52,789 nt of DNA. Origin: Bryobacterales bacterium. Lineage in GTDB: Bacteria > Acidobacteriota > Terriglobia > Bryobacterales > Bryobacteraceae. Position numbers and translations under genes: made by a program. Each line of letters opens with the position of its first letter. Position 1 is the stretch's first letter. A model generated the notes under the pieces. It was not told where the DNA came from and did no database searches. It worked only from the letters and a program-made list of their open reading frames with translations. The DNA lies in NCBI GenBank assembly GCA_026129915.1, contig JAHCHD010000013.1, positions 1-52,789 on the forward strand, written 5' to 3'. Below, one piece after another: positions 37,987 through 46,609 of this stretch.

Positions 37987-39375
37987 CTACAGCACGTAAG
38001 GCTTGCGGTAGTCCCGGGTCAGCAGCTTTTCTGCCTCGGGATCGTTGACGAACTTCGGCATTCCCGCGGTTCCCGGCGCCAGGGTGAGCTTGCGCCCCAC
38101 GCGATAACTGATGTTTGCGAGATGGCACAGCGCAGCGCTCAGGTGTGCGTTTCCGATCTCATCCGTCAGGCTTTCACTCTTGCGCGAACGCACCGCTTCA
38201 AGGAAGTTTTGCATGTGCAAACCGGTGGTGTCGTTGCCCGGTCCGCGCTGCGGGCGTTCTTCCATCACCAGCTCATTGCTCTCGCCCTTAAAGGCCTGAA
38301 AGCCTTCATCACCCATGGCGGCCCAGCCCTCGGTGCCATAGAAGAGATTGCCCACCATCACGTTCACGTGCGGTCCCTGGCTCTCCACCCTAGGAGCGGA
38401 TCCACTTGCGGCTGACGGGGCCACCGCTCCTTCCGCGGGTGCTCCGCCGCGGCGACGGACCGGGAAACCTTCCGCTCCGGTGAGCAGTCCGCGCACTTCG
38501 GCCACCAATTGGCGACCACCGAAATCGTAGGTGGCAAGAAGTGTGTTGGGTGTTTCCTGGTCGTCATCGTAAGCAAACTTGCCGCCGTGGGCATACACCG
38601 AGACTGGCCATGACGGATCACCCAGACCCCATCGAGCCACACCCACCTCATGCACTCCCTGGTTGCCGAGATCGCCATTGCCGGTGTCCCAGAACCAGTG
38701 CCAGTTGTAGCGAAAACGCAGTTCGTTGAAGGGCCGCAACGGCGCGGGTCCGCAGAACATATCCCAGTCCACACCGGCGGGCACCGGAGTGTCGGGCTTG
38801 CGGCCAATGGAGGCGCGTCGCTTGAAGCAGTTTGACTTGGTCATGTAGATATCGCCAATCAAGCCACCATGCATCGCCTGCAGCGCGCGGATCTTGAACG
38901 GAGTGCTCCGATGCTGGGATCCAATCTGCAGCATGCGCTTGGTTTCGCGTGCAACCTTCAGCATTTCCAGGCCTTCGTAGATGTTGTGCGAGGCGGGCTT
39001 CTCGCCATATACATCCTTGCCGGCCTTCATCGCCCAAATCGCCGTCAGGGCGTGCCAGTGGTTCGGCGTGGCGGTAGAAACGGCATCGATGCTTGCGTCC
39101 GCGAAGACCTCTCGCATATCCGCATACTCTTTGGCCTTCTCGCTGGAACTCCGCTGCAGCATCGTCTGCGCACGTTCCCGGGCTGCCTGATTCACGTCGC
39201 AGATACCCGCAACGCGTGCCCCTGGTAACCCTGCATAAGTTCTCAGGTGGCCCGAGCCGCGTCCACCCACGCCGATAATTGCCACGCTCACGCGGTCGTT
39301 GGCGCCCAATACCCTCATGGCAGACGCGGCGGTGGCCGCACCCAGAAAAATGCGTCTTGTCGTTCCTGATGTCAT
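37987..39375 (-). CDS. Exported Gfo/Idh/MocA family oxidoreductase
   Basis: A 462-residue protein with a Tat signal (TTRRIFLGAATAASAMRVLG). VSVAIIGVGGRGSGHLRTY is the NAD(P)-binding Rossmann motif, GKDVYGEKPASHN carries the family EKP, and the C-terminal part has DTGNGDLGNQGVHEVGVARW, a pattern of the exported subfamily common in Acidobacteriota and Planctomycetota. These act on sugars or inositols, and many export a tightly bound nucleotide cofactor. Between residues about 305-335 an Ala/Pro/Arg-rich insert looks disordered. GGAGGA precedes the ATG. It stands alone. Confidence 0.88.
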   Translation of the reverse strand: MTSGTTRRIFLGAATAASAMRVLGANDRVSVAIIGVGGRGSGHLRTYAGLPGARVAGICDVNQAARERAQTMLQRSSSEKAKEYADMREVFADASIDAVSTATPNHWHALTAIWAMKAGKDVYGEKPASHNIYEGLEMLKVARETKRMLQIGSQHRSTPFKIRALQAMHGGLIGDIYMTKSNCFKRRASIGRKPDTPVPAGVDWDMFCGPAPLRPFNELRFRYNWHWFWDTGNGDLGNQGVHEVGVARWGLGDPSWPVSVYAHGGKFAYDDDQETPNTLLATYDFGGRQLVAEVRGLLTGAEGFPVRRRGGAPAEGAVAPSAASGSAPRVESQGPHVNVMVGNLFYGTEGWAAMGDEGFQAFKGESNELVMEERPQRGPGNDTTGLHMQNFLEAVRSRKSESLTDEIGNAHLSAALCHLANISYRVGRKLTLAPGTAGMPKFVNDPEAEKLLTRDYRKPYVL

Positions 39376-39502
39376 CGCGAAACAATCCTCCGTTGTTGTT
39401 TGATCGCAAGCATATCAAACGATGGAGCGATAAGCTCCGGCTTATGGCCAGACGTGACGGCCCTGTCGAAAGGCGAGTGCCGCGCTCCCGCTGGCCAGCC
39501 CA

Positions 39503-40096
39503 TCAGCGCCGGCGGCGCGTGCGCTGCGCAGCGTGAACGCACACCACCGCGCTCTCGACGCCGTCAAAGTGATAGTGGCCTGTATAGTTCCTGCGGACTT
39601 CATCGAGGAGTTCTCGCAGGTCTACGTCCGCAGGATTGCGTCCACTCTGGAAAGCGGTTACCACGCGGTCCGCCACTTCAGACCGGCGCCCTCGTTCGTA
39701 GTGCCCGGTCTTGATCCGGAAATACCAGGCGCCCGCGACGAATGCAGCCGCTTCGTGCTCTACTTGATCCACCTGCCCAGGAGCATTGATATCGGTCATG
39801 GCGTGGACGGCTTCGTGAATGATGGCACTCTTCTCTGCCACGGTCCAGTGCTGCAGGTCAACAGTCAGCACGTTTCTGGAGGGAGAATAAGTGCCGGCGT
39901 CGCCCCCCATGCGTCCAATGCCGAGCGGCCTAACCGTAATGTCACCGCTCTCAACCAGGCACGCCACTTGAGAGAAGCCTTGCCCCGAAACCTGCGTCCC
40001 ATACAACTCGAAGCGGATCTGGGCCAAATCGGCGTCGCGCAATATCCCAACAACTGACCGCGCGAGCCCTGTGGCTGCGCGGCGTTCACGCAACAT
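39503..40096 (-). CDS. Putative metalloprotease-like protein with HExxH
   Basis: A 197-residue protein from the ATG at 40096. AIIHEAVHAMTDINAPG gives an HEAVH zinc-binding motif, and QVEHEAAAFVAGAWYF follows about 20 residues later with a possible third-ligand Glu. Sequence before 40096 is cysteine- and proline-rich and reads like an antisense artefact, so the shorter start is used; no clear ribosome site supports it. The family is not identified. A zinc-dependent peptidase-like fold is inferred from the motif alone. It has no operon partner. Confidence 0.55.
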   Translation of the reverse strand: MLRERRAATGLARSVVGILRDADLAQIRFELYGTQVSGQGFSQVACLVESGDITVRPLGIGRMGGDAGTYSPSRNVLTVDLQHWTVAEKSAIIHEAVHAMTDINAPGQVDQVEHEAAAFVAGAWYFRIKTGHYERGRRSEVADRVVTAFQSGRNPADVDLRELLDEVRRNYTGHYHFDGVESAVVCVHAAQRTRRRR

Positions 40097-40577
40097 AGAG
40101 CCATACAGCCGGATGGCTCCCGTCCCATGGCGATGCTCCGGACCCGAGCCAGCATGGCCTTCGCAGCGCGGCTCCGTTTGGCCGCAATACCAAGGGCCCG
40201 CGGCGCATGATTCCGATGGCGAACGGTGATTGCGCTGGCAAAACCGCGCACCGCAGTCAAAGGCGTCTCCCGCCGGGCATGGCGCATCACCCGGTTCGTG
40301 GCCTGGGCACCGCGGGAGCACCCGCGCACACGACCATCGTCCAGGGCAAGTCTCGGCTGGGGATCCGTGACTTCCTGCGCATTCGGGCTGTCGGCAACGC
40401 CATGTGGGCATACCTAGATTCAAGCCTTCAAGTGTGTTTAGGATAACCCGGCTGCGACGGCAGGTCGAGAGAAATCAACGGTGTTGTCGACGGTGCGAAA
40501 TCTCCGTGGGGGCGCTACCGGAAGGTCGTGGGTGGCTCCGAGGCGGAGCATCCGCTCACCTGTCGCCATCGCGCCAA

Positions 40578-42350
40578 TCAAAGCAAATTGCAGGCGATCG
40601 ACTCATTCCGGTTGCTGATGTTCCTGCGAAAGGGAGTGGCGTGACCTAAGGTGGATCGAACCCTTGTCTGCGTCAGGGCGCGGCAAAGCTTGGCCGAACT
40701 GGGTCCGTCGAAGCTGAATTTCACCTGACCGGAAGGCTGCGCGACACCCAGGATCAGTCCAAAGGAAGGGTTGTTACCTAAGGGCGGGCGCACCACACCC
40801 ACCAGGGTATCCTCATCCAGCTTCAGCTTGGCTGCGTCAATGCGTTGCTTCTCGGTCATCACCGCCGTCGCTCTGCGTGTGGAAAGCAGAAAAATCTGGT
40901 ACTTGTCCTCGACCGGCGCGCGATGATACACCGCACTCCACCGAATCCCCAGTGGATTCTCTCCGCCCACGGGTCGTTCCTCAATCGGTCGCAAGGCGAT
41001 GCACCGAAACGGAACCACCGTCTTATTTGCCACGTCGCCGTTCGTCAGAAACGTCAGCGTCACTTGCACCTTTTCATAGCCGGAATCCATGCCGGAAAAA
41101 TTCAGGTTCTCCAGTGCGAACCGCAAATCCAGACCCTTTTCAGCCTGAAACGGAAGCAGATTGGTCTCGGGCGGCATGCCATCAAAGTAGATCAGAGTGC
41201 CATTTACCCGGATGGCGTAGCCCAGGCGATCCGCCTTTGCCAGCGCCGGCAGAGGGCCGCTCTTCAGAATGAACTCCGTAAAGGCGGGGTTCCGCTTGTC
41301 TCCTTCCTGCTGCATCAGGGTGTCAAACGAGGGCACCACCCACCCTCTCTCCGGACGCGCTGCTCTTCCTTGTGCGTATACAACCGGAAACAAGGCGAAT
41401 CGTGCCTCCTGCGACGGGCATGGCTTCGCCCATCCAAAATCATCCCGCGCCACCTGGCAAGGCTTGCCTTCCTCGCAGCTCACCCGCACCAGGGGATCTT
41501 GATTCAGCGATCGCGCCCCACGCAGAAAGCACACTTCCGACAAACGGGGTTCGGTCAACACTCCGCTGGTTACCACCCGGTGTAGCAGGCCCAAATACTC
41601 CTCGCCTTGCGTTGGCATCAACACCGGCGACTCATACTCAAACAGCCGGTCACCCAGCGGCGTGCCCGCGGCCAGCAGGTTGATTCCCCGCTCCTTCGGT
41701 TTGCGGTGAGCCAGCTTCATTTCCGGTGAACCGGTCACTGCCCCGAATGCGTCACTTGCATGCACCTGCAGCTTTAGTCGAAAGTCCGATGGGTGCGGGG
41801 GCCGTCGCGGCGCAACTCTCGGGATAATCATGAAAGCGGCTATCGCAAGGGCTGCGGCGGCCGCCAATCCGATCGCCACCTTGCGGACCAGGGGCCGGCG
41901 TCCGGCCACCTTGCCTGCCAGGGCATCCGCGTCCCGGCGGAAGTATTCCGGCCGAATGTGAACCGCCTGATAGTCACGCAGCTTCTCCAACTCAGCAGGA
42001 AGTTCACCCAGCGCCGGCATCTTCGCACCTGCCACCAGAACCGGCACCAGACGCAGTTTTCGCTCAATCGCGATGGCGAGTTCCTTGCGGACGTAGTCGC
42101 CTGGGTCATCCAGCCGGCGTTGTCCATTGGCGTGGGTAACAGTTGTCCAGTTCCTGCCAATCACGGCAAGCACCCATTCGGCTTCCATCAGCGCCAGTTC
42201 CAGGATGTCTGGAAAGCGCTCGCCGGGATCGATGCTCTCCACGTCAATAAAGACTTCGTCATCCCCAAAACGCGCGCGCAGCAGATCGGATAGCCGCCCC
42301 GCCTCAGCGGCTGAATCGTCTCGCCGGTAGCTGATGAATAGTCGCGCCAT
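40578..42350 (-). CDS. TIR-domain membrane protein
   Basis: A 590-residue protein. An N-terminal TIR domain (1 to about 130) opens ARLFISYRRDDSAAEAGRL, then DEVFIDVESIDPGERF, then AEWVLAVIGRNW, then DYVRKELAIAIERKLRLVPVLV. A transmembrane helix follows (about 156-176, VAIGLAAAAALAIAAFMII). The remaining 410 residues are outside the membrane and match no family I know. Bacterial TIR domains may be NAD-consuming effectors or plain scaffolds; enzyme residues cannot be assigned by eye. A GGTGAG site precedes the ATG. No CRISPR or known defence gene neighbours it. Confidence 0.82.
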   Translation of the reverse strand: MARLFISYRRDDSAAEAGRLSDLLRARFGDDEVFIDVESIDPGERFPDILELALMEAEWVLAVIGRNWTTVTHANGQRRLDDPGDYVRKELAIAIERKLRLVPVLVAGAKMPALGELPAELEKLRDYQAVHIRPEYFRRDADALAGKVAGRRPLVRKVAIGLAAAAALAIAAFMIIPRVAPRRPPHPSDFRLKLQVHASDAFGAVTGSPEMKLAHRKPKERGINLLAAGTPLGDRLFEYESPVLMPTQGEEYLGLLHRVVTSGVLTEPRLSEVCFLRGARSLNQDPLVRVSCEEGKPCQVARDDFGWAKPCPSQEARFALFPVVYAQGRAARPERGWVVPSFDTLMQQEGDKRNPAFTEFILKSGPLPALAKADRLGYAIRVNGTLIYFDGMPPETNLLPFQAEKGLDLRFALENLNFSGMDSGYEKVQVTLTFLTNGDVANKTVVPFRCIALRPIEERPVGGENPLGIRWSAVYHRAPVEDKYQIFLLSTRRATAVMTEKQRIDAAKLKLDEDTLVGVVRPPLGNNPSFGLILGVAQPSGQVKFSFDGPSSAKLCRALTQTRVRSTLGHATPFRRNISNRNESIACNLL

Positions 42351-42599
42351 CGCTCACCGAGAACCGAGGGAAGTGCAACCAGTTAGGTTGAGTATACACG
42401 GATGCTTTATGAACAGAGCCCCAAAATTTCATCGAATTCCAGGGGTTGGACCGAGATCCTCTGGTTGTCATCGCGAGCGTCAGCGCCGCTACGCGCTGAC
42501 GGAAAACGGCACATGGAGTGGGGCCGGAACTCATGATAATGTTCTAGGCGAAGCAGTCCATACGGGAACTGAACTCGTGGACCGCGCCCGGAGGGAACC

Positions 42600-43583
42600 A
42601 TGCCATTCGGAGGATCGAAGGAACGTGCCGCGCCGGTGCCGGAGACCCGCCGTCGCCGGGAATTTCTGGCGCTGGCCGGAGTTGCCGCCATCGGGTCTGC
42701 CCAGGCACAGACTCACCCCGAGGCGGTAGATCCCTCGCTGCCTCAGATCGGCATCCTTGTATCCACCACCTATACTTCGGGGACGCTCGAGGCGCGGCTG
42801 GATGAGGCCAAGGCCCATGGGCTGGCTTGCGTGCAAATGAGCATGGCATGCGCCGGTTTACCAGACATGCCGGACGAGATTCCCACGGGACTTCCAGAGA
42901 GGTTCCGCCGGGAAGCAGAGGCTCGCGGCCTCAAGATCGCCAGCCTGCAGGGCACCTTCAATATGTGCCACCCGGATCCAGAGCACCGCCAGACGGGCTT
43001 ACGGCGGCTGCGGGTTCTGGCCGAGGCCTGCGCTCCGATGGGCACCTCCGCGATTCACATTTGCACGGGAACGCGCGACCCGAACAGCATGTGGAGGCGC
43101 CATCCCGAGAACACCTCGCCGCAGGCATGGCGGGACATGGCCGCCTGCATTCGCGAATCAACCGAAATTGCCCGGCAGGCCAATGTGGTCCTGGCCTTCG
43201 AGCCGGAAGTCAATAACGTCGTGGATTCGGCGCGTAAGGCCCGGCGGCTCCTGGATGAAATCGGCTCTCCCCACCTGAAAGTCACCATCGATCCCGCAAA
43301 CATCTTCCACGCAGGAGATCTGCCGCGCATGAAGGAGGTTCTGGAGGAGGCCTTCGCCCTTGTGGGTAACGATATCTTGCTGGCGCACGCAAAGGATCTC
43401 GACCGCGATGGAGATGCCGGGCACAAGGCCGCCGGCGAGGGCCTTCTCGATTACGACCTCTACCTCCGTCTCCTGCGTGCCCATCGCTTCAACGGCCCGC
43501 TTCTGCTCCACGGCTTGACCAGAGCCCAGGTACCCGCTTGCGTTGCCTTTCTTCGCGCCAAGCTGGCACGTTTGGAGGGTTAA
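42600..43583 (+). CDS. Exported xylose-isomerase-like TIM barrel protein
   Basis: A 327-residue sugar phosphate isomerase/epimerase family protein. TRRRREFLALAGVAAIGSAQAQ is a Tat-type signal. LAFEPEVNNV carries a metal-binding Glu, VTIDPANIFHAGD the Asp/His pair, and LLAHAKDLD a further His in the TIM barrel order of the AP_endonuc_2 family. Substrate unknown; an extracytoplasmic sugar or polyol is likely. GGAGG precedes the ATG. A small inverted repeat (42478-42485 with 42494-42501) lies in the 250-bp leader. It diverges from the TIR gene. Confidence 0.8.
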   Translation: MPFGGSKERAAPVPETRRRREFLALAGVAAIGSAQAQTHPEAVDPSLPQIGILVSTTYTSGTLEARLDEAKAHGLACVQMSMACAGLPDMPDEIPTGLPERFRREAEARGLKIASLQGTFNMCHPDPEHRQTGLRRLRVLAEACAPMGTSAIHICTGTRDPNSMWRRHPENTSPQAWRDMAACIRESTEIARQANVVLAFEPEVNNVVDSARKARRLLDEIGSPHLKVTIDPANIFHAGDLPRMKEVLEEAFALVGNDILLAHAKDLDRDGDAGHKAAGEGLLDYDLYLRLLRAHRFNGPLLLHGLTRAQVPACVAFLRAKLARLEG

Positions 43584-44191
43584 CGATCCTCAAACTCATC
43601 CGGGACCGCGCCCCCTGGTTCGCAGGGAGGAGTAGCCGCGGCACGAACGCAACCCATGACGGCACCCTCATCCGGCATGCGGGCAGCATTCTGACAGATC
43701 CAACGTTTCTGACCGGAGCTGCGCTGGATGCGGGCGGGGTTGGCTCGAAGACCGCGAGGCGCCTGGGGCGCCGTCTGTTCGATCCGGTGGATGCGCCATC
43801 CGGCGGACGCGCAGGAAGCCCCGCCCCGCGCGGAATGAACTGGAATGCGATCCCCTGCCTGGCCCGCGCCAGTGAAGGCGGATCGGCCGCCCCACAGCGG
43901 CAAACAGAAAGAATCGGATCCCTTTCTCTGGTCGTGGCGTCCACTCGGCGTCATTTTTTCTGCAGTTCCTTCCTAAATTGCCGATAGCTTTAGTGACGCT
44001 ACACAATTCCGAAACGGCCCCGAGCCGGGTTGATTCTGGAGTGCGCGATTGGTGCTTGCTGTTCGACGAACCGATCCAGGTGGGTTGGCCCGTGCGAAGC
44101 AGTCGTTCTGAAGCCAGCGCAACTTCGGGCCAGGCTTGCCGGTTGGCTCCGTGACGGAGGAATAGGCGAGCGGAAGGAAGGGTTGGAGCCC
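43584..44191 (+). other. Noncoding leader region before the chemotaxis operon
   Basis: No gene is supported in about 600 bp. Frames here on both strands are short and lack family motifs. The region probably holds the promoter of the chemotaxis operon; I see no convincing known riboswitch or sigma-factor box in it. Confidence 0.4.
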
Positions 44192-44779
44192 ATGATCAAC
44201 ATGACGGAAGCTCAACCGGCGCAAAGAGTTCCAGAGCAAAGAGTTCCAGAGCCGGCCATGAGCTCTGCGGCGCCGCTGCAGAAGGCTCGACAACGGACGG
44301 GAAAATACCTGACTTTTCAGATTGACGACGAGGAGTTCGGGGTCCTGGTTCTGCGGATCAGGGAAATCATGGGCATCCAGGCGATCACGTCAGTGCCGCA
44401 CACACCCACCCACGTCAAGGGAGTCATCAACCTGCGAGGGAAGGTGATCCCGGTGATTGATATGCGTTTGAAGCTGGGTCTTGAAAGGCGGGACTACGAC
44501 CGGCGCACCTGCATCATTGTAGCCTCCGTGCAGACTGGAGCTGACGCCGTATTAATGGGCATTGTGGTGGATGGCGTCTCCGAAGTAGTAACGATTTCCG
44601 AAGAGCAAATTGAGGATCCGCCCAAGTTTGGTGGCGGAGTGCAGGTGCGCTACCTGCTAGGCATGGCAAAGACCAGCGGCAAGGTGAAGTTGCTGCTGGA
44701 TATCGATGAAGCCCTGTCGGCGGAAGATCTGTCGCAATTGCGGAAGATCATTGAGCAGCACAAGGACGAGCAGAACTAA
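44192..44779 (+). CDS. cheW: CheW coupling protein
   Basis: A 195-residue scaffold linking receptors to CheA. The domain runs from KYLTFQIDDEEFGVLVLRIREIMG through ITSVPHTPTHVKGVINLRGKVIPVIDMRLKLG to LLLDIDEAL, the standard CheW core. The first 35 residues form an extension with the tandem RVPEQRVPEP, encoded by a direct repeat of AAAGAGTTCCAGAGC. The ATG at 44192 has GGAAGG and TTGGAG upstream; a longer upstream frame shows no similarity. First gene of the operon. Confidence 0.92.
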   Translation: MINMTEAQPAQRVPEQRVPEPAMSSAAPLQKARQRTGKYLTFQIDDEEFGVLVLRIREIMGIQAITSVPHTPTHVKGVINLRGKVIPVIDMRLKLGLERRDYDRRTCIIVASVQTGADAVLMGIVVDGVSEVVTISEEQIEDPPKFGGGVQVRYLLGMAKTSGKVKLLLDIDEALSAEDLSQLRKIIEQHKDEQN

Positions 44780-44888
44780 TCAACCGTAATCCAGTCTGGA
44801 CAAGGCTTCGCACGCCTGGAGGCGCGCGACCCGCATGCCAATGGCAGCACCCAACCAGGCCGGTCTTAGCAGCAAGGGGAGAGGATTA

Positions 44889-46424
44889 ATGTCGGACAAA
44901 ATGACGATCGGGAAAAAGCTTTCGATGAGCGTGGGCGCAATGTTGCTGCTGACGCTGATCCTTGGAGGCTACGCGCTTCACACAGTGCGCAGTTTGGGTG
45001 AGTCACTCACTTATGCGGTGACTGCTACGGCCACAAAGCTGGATCTAGCCCAAGCCGCCAGTGCAAAGGTACAAGAGATGGTGTCCAGCCAGCGTGGCTT
45101 CCTTGTAGCTACGATCGGCGGGAACACCGGAGACGCGGCGGAGAACCGGCAACGCATGCTGGCGGCGCACGAGCGCATGGGTTCGCAGGTGGCAGAGATG
45201 CGGCCACTGGTAGAGACGCCCGACGGCCGTCGGGCGCTGGATTCCTTGGAGGCTGCGCGGAAGGCGATCGTGCCGCACAACGAGGAGTACATAAACTTCG
45301 CGTCGAAAGGGGATTTGCCGGAAGCTGAGCGTGTGATGAACGGAAGCATCCGTTCGCTGGTAGCCACCATGGAAGAGGCGGCGGCAACATTGGTTCGCGA
45401 GCAGCACAAGTCAATGACGGCGGCGCAGGCTGCATCGCAGGAGCGGGTGAATATGGGCATCTGGGTTGCCTTCGCGTTGACAGCCCTGAGCGTGCTGGTG
45501 GGAGCGTTCGCGGTGTTTGTGGTGCGCGGCATCAGTGCCACGCTGCAGCAGATCGCACAGCAGCTTGGGCAGGGCAGCGTGGAGGTGTCAGCGGCGGCTG
45601 GCCAGGTGTCGAGTTCCAGCCAGAGCCTGTCGCAGGCCTCCAGTGAGCAGGCGGCTTCGCTGGAGGAGACCTCCGCGTCTGCTGAGGAATTGAACTCAAT
45701 GACGCAGAAGAACGCCGAAAACTCCCGAGAAGCAGCCTCGCAGATGGGCAGGGCTGAGGAAGTCGTTAAGGAAGCGAACACGCATCTGCAGCAGATGCTG
45801 AAATCCATGGAAGAGATCAACGCTTCCAGCGAGAAGATCTCGCGGATTATCAAGGTGATTGATGAGATCGCATTCCAGACCAACATTCTGGCGCTGAACG
45901 CTGCGGTTGAGGCGGCGCGGGCAGGGGAAGCTGGAATGGGATTCGCGGTGGTGGCTGACGAGGTCCGCAATCTGGCGCAGCGCTCCGCCCAAGCCGCTAA
46001 AGATACCGCGGAGTTAATTGAAGATTCCATCACGCGTTCGCGCGAGGGAAGCGGCAAACTCAGCGAAGTGGCGGTGGCCATACAGAAAATCACTGAAAAC
46101 GCGCGCTCCGCGAAGACCCTCGTGGATGAAGTGAATATGGGAAGTCAGGAGCAGGCGCGAGGAATTGACCAGATCGCCAAGGCGATTGTCCAAATGGAGC
46201 AGGTGACCCATCAGGTTGCCGCCAACGCAGAGGAAGGCGCCTCGGCTAGCCAGCAGCTGAATGCCCAGGCGGAGACCGTGGATCAGATTGTGGGGCAGTT
46301 GAGCGCAATGGTGACAGCCGCTCAGCCGGGCGGGGGGCGACCGGGGGACCGGCAAGCTGGCAGAGCCCGGCGCAAGAAATCCGCGGGCTTCCAGTCGCAG
46401 GTGGGCAAGCTGAGAGTGCGTTAG
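44889..46424 (+). CDS. mcp: Methyl-accepting chemotaxis protein
   Basis: A 511-residue receptor. TM1 is near residues 13-31 ([19 protein letters not shown]). An alpha-helical periplasmic domain of the four-helix type follows, then TM2 near 192-215 ([21 protein letters not shown]). The cytoplasmic signalling domain has the hairpin tip [24 protein letters not shown] and then [23 protein letters not shown] homology is weak. No C-terminal CheR-docking pentapeptide is seen. AGGGGAGAGG precedes the ATG at 44889. It is the only receptor in the window, and its ligand is unknown. Confidence 0.92.
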   Translation: MSDKMTIGKKLSMSVGAMLLLTLILGGYALHTVRSLGESLTYAVTATATKLDLAQAASAKVQEMVSSQRGFLVATIGGNTGDAAENRQRMLAAHERMGSQVAEMRPLVETPDGRRALDSLEAARKAIVPHNEEYINFASKGDLPEAERVMNGSIRSLVATMEEAAATLVREQHKSMTAAQAASQERVNMGIWVAFALTALSVLVGAFAVFVVRGISATLQQIAQQLGQGSVEVSAAAGQVSSSSQSLSQASSEQAASLEETSASAEELNSMTQKNAENSREAASQMGRAEEVVKEANTHLQQMLKSMEEINASSEKISRIIKVIDEIAFQTNILALNAAVEAARAGEAGMGFAVVADEVRNLAQRSAQAAKDTAELIEDSITRSREGSGKLSEVAVAIQKITENARSAKTLVDEVNMGSQEQARGIDQIAKAIVQMEQVTHQVAANAEEGASASQQLNAQAETVDQIVGQLSAMVTAAQPGGGRPGDRQAGRARRKKSAGFQSQVGKLRVR

Positions 46425-46609
46425 GCCGGTCAAGTTCGCCCAAAGCCTATGCGAATGACCGTACGCAGCCAATGGCTGGTAGCGTCATCGGAGCACCAAG
46501 CGCCAAGGATCGCTTCCCGATGGATGAGGATTTCGAGCAGTTCTAGCGGGTGCCGCTGGGAGCCGTAGCGCAAGCGCAGCCAAGGTGTGAGCCACGCGAA
46601 GGAGTGCAC

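Noticed and set aside
39865..40329. 154-residue minus-strand frame overlapping the HEAVH gene
   Set aside because: Arg- and Cys-rich, no motif, out of frame with the well-supported zinc-motif protein.
42478..42501. Hairpin CGTCAGCG/CGCTGACG before the TIM-barrel gene
   Set aside because: Short stem without a U-run and not at the end of a plus-strand gene; possible only as a weak regulatory site.
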